The notes beneath the pieces are model-generated. The model was given only the letters and a program-made list of their open reading frames with translations. It had not been told where the DNA came from and did not search any database. From positions 682,001-746,000 of the forward strand of contig NZ_LR134290.1 in the NCBI RefSeq assembly GCF_900636545.1: 64,000 nt of DNA. Direction: 5' to 3'. Of this stretch, positions 18,802 through 27,012 are shown in pieces. A program made the position numbers and the translations under genes. Source of the DNA: Pseudomonas mendocina (GTDB taxonomy: Bacteria; Pseudomonadota; Gammaproteobacteria; Pseudomonadales; Pseudomonadaceae). Positions within the stretch are counted from its first letter, which is position 1. Each line of letters opens with the position of its first letter.

Positions 18802-20547
18802 CTAGAAGTGCAACCCGGGAGCCGGGCGGCTGTCTTCGGGGAATTTGACGCCGACCTTGCGTATCTTGTTCCCTTCCATCTGCGCCACTGTCCAGGTCAG
18901 CCCCTGCCATTCGGTCTGGTCGCCGACGATAGGTTCGCCGCCAATTGCCTGAGCAATGAAACGCCCCAGGGGTTGATTGCCTTCGACATCATTGAGTTTC
19001 AGGCCATAGAGGGCCGCGATTGCTGCCAGTTCGGCATCACCCTCAAGCACGAAGTCGCCGAAGAAACGCAGATCCTGGCCGCGTTTAGGCGCCTGGCTGA
19101 AGAGTTTACCCAGCGCCGGCAGGTCGGCGTCATGGCCGATGACGCAGAGAATATCGCCTTCCTGCAGTGTGGTACTGCCGGATGGGTGCAGCAACTCGCG
19201 ACCACGGAAAAGCGCGGCGATACGCGTGCCCTGCGGCATATTCAGCGCCCGCAGTGGCGCCCCGATACACCACTTTTCGGCACCAAGACGATAGACGAAC
19301 AGCTCCCACTGGCTGGTCAGGTGGACTTCCAGGCCGGCACGCGATATCGGCGAGGGCACTGGCGGCACTTCCACCCGGGCCTTACGCGCCGCCCAACCCA
19401 GCGTGGTGCCCTGCAGCAGCAGGGAAACCAGCACGATGAAGAAGGCGACGTTGAAGAACAGTTGTGCATTCTCCAGGCCGGCCATCAGCGGGAACACCGC
19501 GAGGATCACCGGCACTGCGCCGCGCAGGCCGATCCAGGAGATGAACACGCGTTCGCGCAGGTTGAAACTCTTGAAGGGCAGCAGGCCGATGAATACCGAC
19601 AGTGGCCGTGCGAAGAAAATCATCCACAGCGACAGCAGCAGCGCCGGCACGGCGATCGGCAGCAGGTTGCTCGGGGTCAGCAGCAGGCCGAGTACCAGGA
19701 ACATGCCGATCTGACTGAGCCAGGCCAGGCCATCGAACATATGCAGAATGCCGTGACGGTTACGGATCGGCCTGTTGCCCAGCAGCAGGCCGCAGACATA
19801 GACAGCGAGGATGCCGCTGCCGCCGATGATGCCGGAAATCGCGTAAATCATGATGCCGCCGCTGACAGCAAGCAGTGGGTACAGGCCGTCAGCCACCGAC
19901 AGGCGGTTGATCAGCTGCAGGAGCAGCCAGCCGCCCAGTGCGCCCAGAGCGATGCCCAGAGCGAACTGCTGAATCAGGCTGCTGAGAATGCCCCAGCTAA
20001 AACTGTTCTGCCCGGAGGCGATCATGCTGATCAGGGTGACAGTGAGGAACATGGCCATCGGATCGTTGCTGCCCGACTCGATTTCCAGTGTCGGGCCAAC
20101 ACGCTCGTTGAGGCCTTTGCCGTTGAGCAGGTTGAACACCACGGCGGCATCGGTGGAGCCGACGATGGCGCCGATCAGCAGGCCCTCGATCAGACTCAGG
20201 TTGAACAGCCAGGCAGCCGCCACGCCGGTCAAACCAGCAGTGATGGCCACGCCCAGTGTGGCCAGTGACATGGACGGCCACAGCGCCACGCGGAAGGTCG
20301 AGGCCCGCGTACGCATGCCGCCGTCGAGAAGAATGACAGCCAGCGCCAGGTTACTGACCAGGTAGGCCAGGGAGTAGTCGTTGAAGACGATGCCACCAAT
20401 GCCGTCAACGCCGGCGAGCATGCCGACACCGAGGAAGATGACCAGAATCGGGATGCCCACGCGGGTGGAGACCGAGCTGACCATGATGCTGAAGGCAACC
20501 AACAGGGCACCGATCAAGAAAAGATTGTTGATGGCGCTGGCATCCAA
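18802..20547 (-). CDS. nhaP2: K+/H+ antiporter NhaP2-type (CPA1 family) with TrkA-C domain
   Basis: 581 residues. About twelve to thirteen hydrophobic segments in the first ~390 residues, with the CPA1 motifs [12 protein letters not shown] and [13 protein letters not shown] (ion-binding Asp pair) and [17 protein letters not shown] cytosolic tail follows with a TrkA-C domain ([21 protein letters not shown]) and a terminal CorC/HlyC-like domain ([17 protein letters not shown]). This matches NhaP2/CvrA, a K+(Na+)/H+ antiporter for cytoplasmic pH and K+ balance at low osmolarity. It stands next to an MscK-type channel, so the two neighbours both deal with ion and osmotic balance. Confidence 0.93.
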   Translation of the reverse strand: MDASAINNLFLIGALLVAFSIMVSSVSTRVGIPILVIFLGVGMLAGVDGIGGIVFNDYSLAYLVSNLALAVILLDGGMRTRASTFRVALWPSMSLATLGVAITAGLTGVAAAWLFNLSLIEGLLIGAIVGSTDAAVVFNLLNGKGLNERVGPTLEIESGSNDPMAMFLTVTLISMIASGQNSFSWGILSSLIQQFALGIALGALGGWLLLQLINRLSVADGLYPLLAVSGGIMIYAISGIIGGSGILAVYVCGLLLGNRPIRNRHGILHMFDGLAWLSQIGMFLVLGLLLTPSNLLPIAVPALLLSLWMIFFARPLSVFIGLLPFKSFNLRERVFISWIGLRGAVPVILAVFPLMAGLENAQLFFNVAFFIVLVSLLLQGTTLGWAARKARVEVPPVPSPISRAGLEVHLTSQWELFVYRLGAEKWCIGAPLRALNMPQGTRIAALFRGRELLHPSGSTTLQEGDILCVIGHDADLPALGKLFSQAPKRGQDLRFFGDFVLEGDAELAAIAALYGLKLNDVEGNQPLGRFIAQAIGGEPIVGDQTEWQGLTWTVAQMEGNKIRKVGVKFPEDSRPAPGLHF

Positions 20548-20667
20548 GTGCGCTTACTCCTGGCTGGGGAAATCGGGGCGCCGTTATGCATGGCGCGTGC
20601 CAGGGATTCTAACCGTAGCCTTCGTACCGCTGTCAAAAAGGTTATTACATTTTTCTAAATTGCCCCG

Positions 20668-20700
20668 AAGCGCCCCGCCTTGGGCCACCCCGGGGCGCTT
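20668..20700. terminator. Hairpin after the acyl-CoA dehydrogenase gene
   Basis: Perfect 10-base arms AAGCGCCCCG/CGGGGCGCTT around a 13-base loop, 10 bases beyond the acyl-CoA dehydrogenase stop (20710). T-rich sequence follows on the minus strand only after about 7 bases (ATTTAG), so termination strength is uncertain. Confidence 0.6.
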
Positions 20701-20709
20701 GGCGCAACC

Positions 20710-22515
20710 TTAGAACCAGGCGTCCTGCATACCCAGGCAGGTGTCGTCGCGCGCTTCGAGAATGGCCAGGTCGTGGTGGCAGCTGGGCACTTCCCAGGTC
20801 AGGAAGTAGCGCGCGGCTTGCAGCTTGCCGCGATAGAAGGCCTGCTCGTCGGCGTTGTCGGTGTTCGCCAGGCCTTGCTCGGCACGGATCGCCTGCTCCA
20901 GCCAGCGCCAGCCGATCACCGTGTGGCCGAACACCTTCAGGTACAGCGCCGAGTTGGCCAGGCCCTGGTTGACCTTGCCGCTCAACAGATCGCCGAGCAG
21001 GGCCAGGGTCACCGCCTGCAGGCGGGCCAGCAATTGTTCGAGTGGCTGACGCAGGGATGTGAGCGACTCATGTTCGCTGGCGCGCTGGCAGCAGTCGTTG
21101 ATCAGCTTGAGCAGTTGCTTGAGCGCGGCGCCACCGTTCTGCGAGACCTTGCGCCCGAGCAGGTCGAGCGACTGGATGCCCTGCGTGCCCTCGTGGATCG
21201 GATTGAGGCGGTTGTCGCGGTAGTACTGCTCCACCGGGTACTCGCGGGTATAGCCGTGGCCACCGAGGATCTGGATGGCCAGTTCATTGGCCTTGAGGCA
21301 GAACTCCGACGGCCAGGATTTGACGATGGGGGTGAGCAGGTCGAGCAGTTCCAGTGCTCGGGTGCGGTCTTCGGCGGTTTCCAGAGTATGGGTGTCGTCG
21401 AACAGGCGTGCAGCATACAGACCGAGGTCGAAAGCGCCTTCGACGTAGGCTTTCTGCGTCAGCAACATGCGCCGTACGTCGGCGTGCTCGATGATGGAAA
21501 CCTGTGGACTGCTCGGGTCCTTGCCATCCGGCTGACGCCCCTGCGGACGGTTACGCGCGTAGTCCAGCGAATACAGGTAGCCGGCATAGCCGAGCATGAT
21601 CGCGCCCATGCCGACGCCGATACGTGCCTCGTTCATCATCTGGAACATGTAGGACAGGCCCGCATGCGGTTTGCCCACCAGATAGCCGACGCATTCGCCG
21701 TTGTCGCCGAAGTTCAGCGCCGTGGACGTGGTGCCGCGCCAGCCCATCTTGTGGAACAGCCCGGCCAGGGTCACGTCGTTGCGCGCGCCCAGCGATCCAT
21801 CGTCGTTGACGTGGAACTTGGGCACCAGGAACAAGCTGATGCCTTTCACCCCGGGCGGTGCGTCCGGCAACTTGGCCAGCACCATGTGCACAATGTTTTC
21901 GGAGATCGGCTGGTCGCCGCCGGAGATGAAGATCTTGTTGCCCTTGATCCGGTAACTGCCGTCGACATGCGGTTCGGCGCGGGTTCTGAGGTCCGATAGC
22001 GACGAGCCAGCGTGCGGCTCGGTCAGTGCCATGGTGCCGAAGAAGCGGCCGTCGATGATCGGTTGCAGGTAGCGGGATTTCTGCTCCTCGTTGCCGAAGG
22101 CCTCGATCAGGTTGGCCACGCCCATGGTCAGCATCGAGTAGGAGCTGGTGGCGATATTGGCTGACTGGAAATGCGCGAAGCAGGCCTGCGACAGCAGATT
22201 GGGCAGTTGCATGCCGCCGTGCTCGAAGTCGCGGGTGGCATTGAGGAAGCCCGCTTCGTGGAAGGCGCGCAGCGCGGGCTCGACCTCGGGGATCAGCACT
22301 GCGCCACCGTCGACGTACTGCGGCTCGTGCTCGTCGTTCTTGCGGTTGTGCGGGGCGAACAGCTCTTCGGCGATGCCGCGTGCGGTGATGATGGCCGCGT
22401 CGAAAGTCTCGCGATTGTGATCGGCGAAGCGTGGGCGCTGGGTCAGGGCTTCGGCGTCGAGTACTTCATAGAGTTCGAACGCCAGGTTGCGGGAGCTGAG
22501 CAGGGTCTCGGACAT
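20710..22515 (-). CDS. Acyl-CoA dehydrogenase, long C-terminal-extended (FadE-like) form
   Basis: 601 residues from ATG 22515 (MSETLLSSRN); the upstream in-frame extension to 22614 is unlikely. FAD acyl-CoA dehydrogenase with TEPHAGSSLSDL and KIFISGGDQ (middle domain), GHGYTREYPVEQYYRD and the catalytic Glu in NPIHEGTQGIQ, plus a ~110-residue C-terminal extension found in the FadE5/PA5020-like class. First step of fatty acid or related beta-oxidation, passing electrons to ETF. In PAO1 PA5020 stands between the NhaP2-type gene and msrA, so the position is conserved (from memory). Confidence 0.92.
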   Translation of the reverse strand: MSETLLSSRNLAFELYEVLDAEALTQRPRFADHNRETFDAAIITARGIAEELFAPHNRKNDEHEPQYVDGGAVLIPEVEPALRAFHEAGFLNATRDFEHGGMQLPNLLSQACFAHFQSANIATSSYSMLTMGVANLIEAFGNEEQKSRYLQPIIDGRFFGTMALTEPHAGSSLSDLRTRAEPHVDGSYRIKGNKIFISGGDQPISENIVHMVLAKLPDAPPGVKGISLFLVPKFHVNDDGSLGARNDVTLAGLFHKMGWRGTTSTALNFGDNGECVGYLVGKPHAGLSYMFQMMNEARIGVGMGAIMLGYAGYLYSLDYARNRPQGRQPDGKDPSSPQVSIIEHADVRRMLLTQKAYVEGAFDLGLYAARLFDDTHTLETAEDRTRALELLDLLTPIVKSWPSEFCLKANELAIQILGGHGYTREYPVEQYYRDNRLNPIHEGTQGIQSLDLLGRKVSQNGGAALKQLLKLINDCCQRASEHESLTSLRQPLEQLLARLQAVTLALLGDLLSGKVNQGLANSALYLKVFGHTVIGWRWLEQAIRAEQGLANTDNADEQAFYRGKLQAARYFLTWEVPSCHHDLAILEARDDTCLGMQDAWF

Positions 22516-22622
22516 GGAACGGGCCTCCAGATGATCCATCGAGTCTAGGCAGCCAGCCGACCGGCTGCCCAGCATCATCATCGGCCGTGATAAAGCGCTA
22601 AATCCTGCCGCCAATGTCCGTT

Positions 22623-22645
22623 CGTAGGAGCGGCTTCAGCCGCGA
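22623..22645. repeat. Pseudomonas REP element
   Basis: CGTAGGAGCGGCTTCAGCCGCGA, the classical Pseudomonas REP pattern (conserved GTAGGAGC head plus GCGGCTTnAGCCGC stem). It sits four bases past the nitronate monooxygenase stop on the minus strand, a usual place for REPs, and may protect or end that mRNA. No REP-associated transposase (RAYT) is in the window. Confidence 0.88.
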
Positions 22646-22648
22646 ATT

Positions 22649-23695
22649 TCAACCTTGAGCGAAGCCCCGCGCCAGCTCGCGGGTCAGCTCGGCTGCCGGC
22701 ATTGGCCGGCAGTTGGCGATATTCTGCCCGGCCCAGAGCGGCGAGAAATCTCCGTTGCCCTGCGCCTCGGCTGCCGTCCGTAACGGTGCGATGGCCGCAG
22801 TGGCCAGTGGGAACGCTGGCGCCTGCGAGCTGAGCGGCCCCAGCTCGCGCATCAGGCGATTGACGATACCGCGCGCGGGGCGCCCGCTGAACAGGTTGGT
22901 CAACGCCGTATGGCGCGCCGCCGGGCTCTGCAGGGCGGCGCGGTGGATGGCGCTGGTGTTGGCCTCCGGGCACAACAGATAGGCGCTGCCGATCTGTACA
23001 CCGGCTGCGCCTAGCGCCATCGCTGCGGCCACGCCTCGTGCATCGCTGATGCCGCCGGCCGCGATCACCGGCACCGACAAGGCATCGACCAGTTGCGGCA
23101 GCAGGGCGAAGATGCCGAGTTGTCGGCTCAGATCGTGATCGAGAAAGTGTCCGCGATGGCCACCGGCTTCCAGTCCTTGGGCGATCACTGCATCGACGCC
23201 GCGCTCCTGTAGCCAGAGCGCTTCGTCCAGCGTGGTGGCGCTGGACAGGATCTTCGCGCCGCTGCGCCGTACGCGCTGCAGAAGAGTTTCGTCCGGCAAA
23301 CCGAAATGGAAGCTGACCACCGCCGGGCGGAATTCCTCCACCAGTGCGGCGGCTTCCTGGTTGAAGGGCAAACGCCCCGGGCCATTGGCGATATTCGCCT
23401 GATCCACACCCAGTTCTTGGTAGTAGGGCGCCAGCATTTCGCGCCAGAGTGCTTCGCGAGCGGCATCCGGCTCGGGTGGCAGATGGCTGAAGAAGTTGAG
23501 ATTGAATGGGTGCGCGGTCAGGCCACGCATGGCCTCCAGTTCTTGGCGCAGGGCTGCGGGTGTGAGCATGGCGCAGGGAATCGAGCCGAGACCGCCGGCC
23601 TGGCACACGGCGGCAGCCAGTCGGTGACCCTGCGAGCCGGCCATCGGCGCCTGGATCAGGGGGAGTTCGCTGCCGAGCAATCGTTGCAGAGACAT
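22649..23695 (-). CDS. Nitronate monooxygenase / 2-nitropropane dioxygenase family protein
   Basis: 348 residues from ATG 23695 (MSLQRLLGSELPLIQAPMAG). FMN-binding TIM barrel: IQAPMAGSQGHRLAAAV at the start, GLEAGGHRGHF (class I nitronate monooxygenase motif with the catalytic-site His), IAAGGISDARGVAAAMALGA and VQIGSAYLLC for the FMN phosphate. It oxidises propionate-3-nitronate and other alkyl nitronates, a detoxification role. The longer frame up to 23815 overlaps the divergent rlmJ start and is not used. Divergent from rlmJ with 118 bp between starts. Confidence 0.88.
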   Translation of the reverse strand: MSLQRLLGSELPLIQAPMAGSQGHRLAAAVCQAGGLGSIPCAMLTPAALRQELEAMRGLTAHPFNLNFFSHLPPEPDAAREALWREMLAPYYQELGVDQANIANGPGRLPFNQEAAALVEEFRPAVVSFHFGLPDETLLQRVRRSGAKILSSATTLDEALWLQERGVDAVIAQGLEAGGHRGHFLDHDLSRQLGIFALLPQLVDALSVPVIAAGGISDARGVAAAMALGAAGVQIGSAYLLCPEANTSAIHRAALQSPAARHTALTNLFSGRPARGIVNRLMRELGPLSSQAPAFPLATAAIAPLRTAAEAQGNGDFSPLWAGQNIANCRPMPAAELTRELARGFAQG

Positions 23696-23813
23696 CGCGG
23701 GTTCTCGCTGTCCATTGAGGAGCAGGCAGCCTAGGCCTTGCAGACACGATCGAGCAAGCCGCAATGCGAGTCGCCTCCCTGTTAAACTGCGCGCCTGATT
23801 CGAGGACTCCCGC

Positions 23814-24668
23814 ATGAACTACCGCCACGCCTTCCATGCCGGCAATCACGCCGACGTACTCAAGCACCTGGTGCTGACTCGCCTGATCGGCCTGCTGTCG
23901 AAGAAAGAGGCGCCCTTCGCCTACCTCGATAGCCACGCAGGACTTGGCCTGTACGATCTGCAGGGTGATCAGGCCAGCCGCACCGGCGAGTACCTGGAAG
24001 GCATCGGTCGCCTTTGGCAGGCCTCGCAGTTGCCGGATGCGGTGGAGGCTTATCTGGAGGTGGTGCGGGCGATGAATCCGGATGGCGAGCTGCGCTACTA
24101 CCCCGGCTCGCCCGAGTTGGCGCGGCTGCTCAGCCGCGAGCAGGATCGCCTGCAACTCAACGAAAAACATCCCGAGGACGGCCGCCTGCTCAAGGACAAC
24201 ATGCGCGGCGACCGCCGCGTTGCCGTGCACTTGGGCGAAGGCTGGCATGTGCCGCGAGCGCTGATGCCGACCCGCGAGAAACGCGTGCTGCTGCTGATCG
24301 ATCCGCCGTTCGAGAAGACGGATGAACTGCAGCGCTGCGTCGAAGCGCTGAACGAGGCGCATGGCCGCATGCGTCAGGCCATCGTCGCGATCTGGTATCC
24401 GATCAAGGACGAGCGCCAGCTGGCACGTTTCTACCGCGATCTGCAAAAGAGCGCCGCACCCAAGCTGCTGCGCGCCGAGCTATACGTACACGCCCCCGAC
24501 GATGCGACGCGCCTGACCGGTTCCGGTCTGGTGATCAGTAATCCACCTTGGGGGCTGGAGGACGAGCTCAAGCAGCTGTTGCCTTGGCTGGCCGATGCTT
24601 TGGGGCAAAGCCAGGGTGGTTGGCGCCTGGACTGGCTGATAGAAGAAGCCGCAAGCGGCAAGCCATAA
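23814..24668 (+). CDS. rlmJ: 23S rRNA (adenine2030-N6)-methyltransferase
   Basis: 284 residues, full RlmJ length. SAM-binding region near residues 35-50 (YLDSHAGLGLYDL) and the amino-methyltransferase motif DPPFE at 163-167, with the conserved N-terminus MNYRHAFHAGNHADVLKH. It methylates N6 of A2030 in 23S rRNA during ribosome assembly. Single-gene unit: divergent from the nitronate monooxygenase gene and convergent with the HD-GYP gene, with a palindromic repeat beyond its stop. Confidence 0.96.
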   Translation: MNYRHAFHAGNHADVLKHLVLTRLIGLLSKKEAPFAYLDSHAGLGLYDLQGDQASRTGEYLEGIGRLWQASQLPDAVEAYLEVVRAMNPDGELRYYPGSPELARLLSREQDRLQLNEKHPEDGRLLKDNMRGDRRVAVHLGEGWHVPRALMPTREKRVLLLIDPPFEKTDELQRCVEALNEAHGRMRQAIVAIWYPIKDERQLARFYRDLQKSAAPKLLRAELYVHAPDDATRLTGSGLVISNPPWGLEDELKQLLPWLADALGQSQGGWRLDWLIEEAASGKP

Positions 24669-24708
24669 GCTGCAAGCGAGCCACACACTGCTCTTGCCTG
24701 CAGCGCGT

Positions 24709-24762
24709 AGCCCGAATGCAATCCGGGAGCCGTGGCCCCGATCCCCGGATTGCATCCGGGCT
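24709..24762. repeat. Paired palindrome between rlmJ and the HD-GYP gene
   Basis: Arms AGCCCGAATGCAATCCGGG and CCCGGATTGCATCCGGGCT (one mismatch) around a 16-base loop. Each arm contains the same CCGGATTGCATCCGG core as the palindrome at 9743-9765. It lies between two convergent genes and can act as a two-way transcript end. Confidence 0.8.
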
Positions 24763-24770
24763 CAAGGGGT

Positions 24771-26024
24771 TCAGGCGGGTTTGTGGTTGGGCTCGATGTG
24801 ATAGCTCAGGTTGCGCCGTGGGCTTAGGTATTCCAGTACCTCCAGCGGTAGCTGCGAGGGACGCAGGCTGCGGGCGATGGCCAGCTTCGGCTCCTGGGCC
24901 AGATCGAGGATCAATGCTTCCTGCTTGGGCGTGTCTGCATCGTAGAGGATCAGCGTCGGCTTCAGCGCCTGGGTCGGGTTCATGCCCAGCACTAGTGCGT
25001 AACGTTCATCTTCGAGCTGTACCAGGCTGCCCGGCGGGTAGATACCCATTACGCGGATGAAGGCCTTGAGCATCACGTCGTCGAAATGCTCGCGCTGCTG
25101 CTTGAACATCAACGCCAGGGCCTCGTGCGGGCTCAGCGCCTGGCGTGGGTCGAGCGGGTTGCACAGACCGTCGAAGTGATTGGTGATGGCCACCAGGCGG
25201 CTCAGGCGGCCGATAGCGGCTTCGCGCAGGCCTCGCGGGTAGCCGCTGCCGTCGCAATGCTCGTGGTGTTCGTGGATGATGCGCAGGACCTCGTCGTCGA
25301 GCATCAGCTTCTGCCCCATGCGTAGGCCGAAGTCGGTGTGCATCTGTAGCAGTTGCTGCTCCGGGCGGGTCAGTGGCTCGGGCTTGAGCAGCACCTTGCT
25401 CGGCACTTCCAGCTTGCCGATATCGTGCAGCAGCGCGCCGAGCCCAATGCTGTGGCAGGCCTCACTGTCGAGGCCGAGCTGGCGCCCGAGCAGCAGGGAC
25501 AGCACGGTGACGTTGAGGGCGTGAAAGTAGCTGTCCTCGGCGGCCTTGCCAGTGATGCTGTGGAGTACGACGCCGGGGGCGCCGAGCAGCGTCTCGACCA
25601 TTTCGCCGACGATGGCGCCAGCTTGCCGCATGGCATCTTCCGGACGGCTGCGCAGGGTCTGGTTGAGTGCCTTGATGCGTTGGCTGGCCTCGATGAAGCG
25701 GCGGTCCACATCGGCCAGACGGCTACGCAGGTGGCGCAGTTTCTGTGCACGTTCCTGACGCTCCTGGGCCTGCGGGTCGACGGGCGGTTCGATGGAAGCG
25801 GGCGTCGGTACGTCTTCGGCGAGCTCCAGAGGTGGACAGTCGCTGCGTGCCGGGTCGTAACGCAGTTGCTTCAGTTTCAGCGCACGCAGCGCGCGAATCT
25901 GCGCTTCGTCCTTGATCTTGAAGTTGCTGAAGGCGAAATCATGCTCCCACCAGCTCAGGTCCAGATGGACGTAGAGGCCGACGCACAGCTGATCGGGAGT
26001 GATGGTGGGCAGAGTGGCGGGCAT
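24771..26024 (-). CDS. HD-GYP domain cyclic di-GMP phosphodiesterase with DUF3391
   Basis: 417 residues. N-terminal DUF3391-type domain (about 1-130, starting TITPDQLCVGLYVHLDLSWW), a short helical linker, then an HD-GYP domain: HDIGK with His200-Asp201, and HHEHCDGSGYP (253-263). In the second motif Cys replaces no metal ligand but stands where many family members have Leu or Arg-x-Asp; the His pair, DG and GYP are kept, so c-di-GMP hydrolysis to pGpG/GMP is expected. It is the last gene of a leftward group containing DipA (EAL) and a YjfB-like motility protein, so this locus has two c-di-GMP-degrading enzymes. Confidence 0.9.
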   Translation of the reverse strand: MPATLPTITPDQLCVGLYVHLDLSWWEHDFAFSNFKIKDEAQIRALRALKLKQLRYDPARSDCPPLELAEDVPTPASIEPPVDPQAQERQERAQKLRHLRSRLADVDRRFIEASQRIKALNQTLRSRPEDAMRQAGAIVGEMVETLLGAPGVVLHSITGKAAEDSYFHALNVTVLSLLLGRQLGLDSEACHSIGLGALLHDIGKLEVPSKVLLKPEPLTRPEQQLLQMHTDFGLRMGQKLMLDDEVLRIIHEHHEHCDGSGYPRGLREAAIGRLSRLVAITNHFDGLCNPLDPRQALSPHEALALMFKQQREHFDDVMLKAFIRVMGIYPPGSLVQLEDERYALVLGMNPTQALKPTLILYDADTPKQEALILDLAQEPKLAIARSLRPSQLPLEVLEYLSPRRNLSYHIEPNHKPA

Positions 26025-26094
26025 GCCGGGCTCGTCGTTTGATGGCTAATTGCCCGCAGTTTAGTCCGGCTCAAGACGAGAGGGCAGTAGTTCT

Positions 26095-26292
26095 TCAAGC
26101 CATCACGTCGATGCTGTTGCCCAGATGTGGCGGGTTGCTGGGGGCGCTGAGCGGAGCAGCGGACTGTACCAGCCCGCTGATGTTGGCCGCCTGCAGCTCC
26201 AGCGTCTTGCGCAGCAGCAGGAGCGACATCTGCGCTGCAATCTGCGTCGATGCCTGACTCGATACCTGGCTGGAAATGTTGCTCAGCTCCAC
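26095..26292 (-). CDS. Small YjfB-like putative motility protein
   Basis: 65 residues, Ser/Gln/Leu-rich helix (ISSQVSSQASTQIAAQMSLLLLRKTLELQ) followed by a Pro-rich tail ending GNSIDVMA. This pattern (helix, then ...PPHLGxxIDxxA) is the YjfB family named putative motility protein in Bacillus and Pseudomonas. Function is not established. It starts 16 bases after msrA and 70 bases before the HD-GYP gene on the same strand, consistent with a joint c-di-GMP/motility transcript. Confidence 0.8.
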   Translation of the reverse strand: MELSNISSQVSSQASTQIAAQMSLLLLRKTLELQAANISGLVQSAAPLSAPSNPPHLGNSIDVMA

Positions 26293-26308
26293 GACCCTTT
26301 ACCTGTGT

Positions 26309-26962
26309 TCAGGACTCAGGGGGTAGACATACGCCTGTTCCGCCCAGGCCGCAATAGCCATTGGGGTTCTTCGCCAGGTATTGCTGATGATAGGTCTCGG
26401 CGTAGTAGAAGGTCGGCGCCTCGAGGATTTCGGTGGTGATGGTGCCCAGGCCGGCCTTGTCGAGCTCGGCCTGAAAGCGCGCCTGGCTGGCTTTTGCCGC
26501 GCTCCATTGAGCTTCGTCGTGGCAGTAGATCGCCGAGCGGTACTGGGTGCCCTGGTCGTTGCCCTGGCGCATGCCCTGGGTGGGGTTGTGCACTTCCCAG
26601 AACACCTTGAGCAATGCCTCGAAACTGGTCTGCTGCGGGTCGAACACCACCAGTACGACCTCGGTGTGCCCGGTCAGGCCGGAGCAGACTTCCTCGTAGG
26701 TGGGGTTGGGGGTCATGCCGCCGGCATAGCCGACCGCCGTGCTGAACACGCCCGGCTGCTGCCAGAAGCGGCGCTCGGCACCCCAGAAACAGCCCAGACC
26801 GAACACGGCCTGCTGCAGGCCGGCAGGGAAAGGCGCCTTGATCGGATTGCCGTTGACATAGTGGGTGTCGGCCACCGGTAGCGGCTCGGCACGACCGGGC
26901 AGGGCCTGTTCGGCAGTCGGAAGGGCGTTCTTGTTGACGAGAATCTGGGAGCGCAGAACCAT
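26309..26962 (-). CDS. msrA: Peptide methionine (S)-S-oxide reductase
   Basis: 217 residues from ATG 26962, preceded by AGGAG at 7 bases. Catalytic Cys58 in [30 protein letters not shown], and the C-terminal [11 protein letters not shown] with resolving cysteines. Reduces methionine-S-sulfoxide in proteins, repairing oxidative damage. The frame stays open for 53 residues upstream but without coding character. It stands 50 bases after dipA, the same order as msrA-dipA in P. aeruginosa (PA5018-PA5017, from memory). Confidence 0.96.
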   Translation of the reverse strand: MVLRSQILVNKNALPTAEQALPGRAEPLPVADTHYVNGNPIKAPFPAGLQQAVFGLGCFWGAERRFWQQPGVFSTAVGYAGGMTPNPTYEEVCSGLTGHTEVVLVVFDPQQTSFEALLKVFWEVHNPTQGMRQGNDQGTQYRSAIYCHDEAQWSAAKASQARFQAELDKAGLGTITTEILEAPTFYYAETYHQQYLAKNPNGYCGLGGTGVCLPPES

Positions 26963-27012
26963 GGCGGTCTCCTGAATGTGAGTGATGTGTGGACTACGCG
27001 CGGTGCCGCGTA

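Noticed and set aside
18802..20268. 496-codon plus-strand frame over the antiporter gene
   Set aside because: Antisense of nhaP2; the minus strand gives clear membrane segments and CPA1 motifs.
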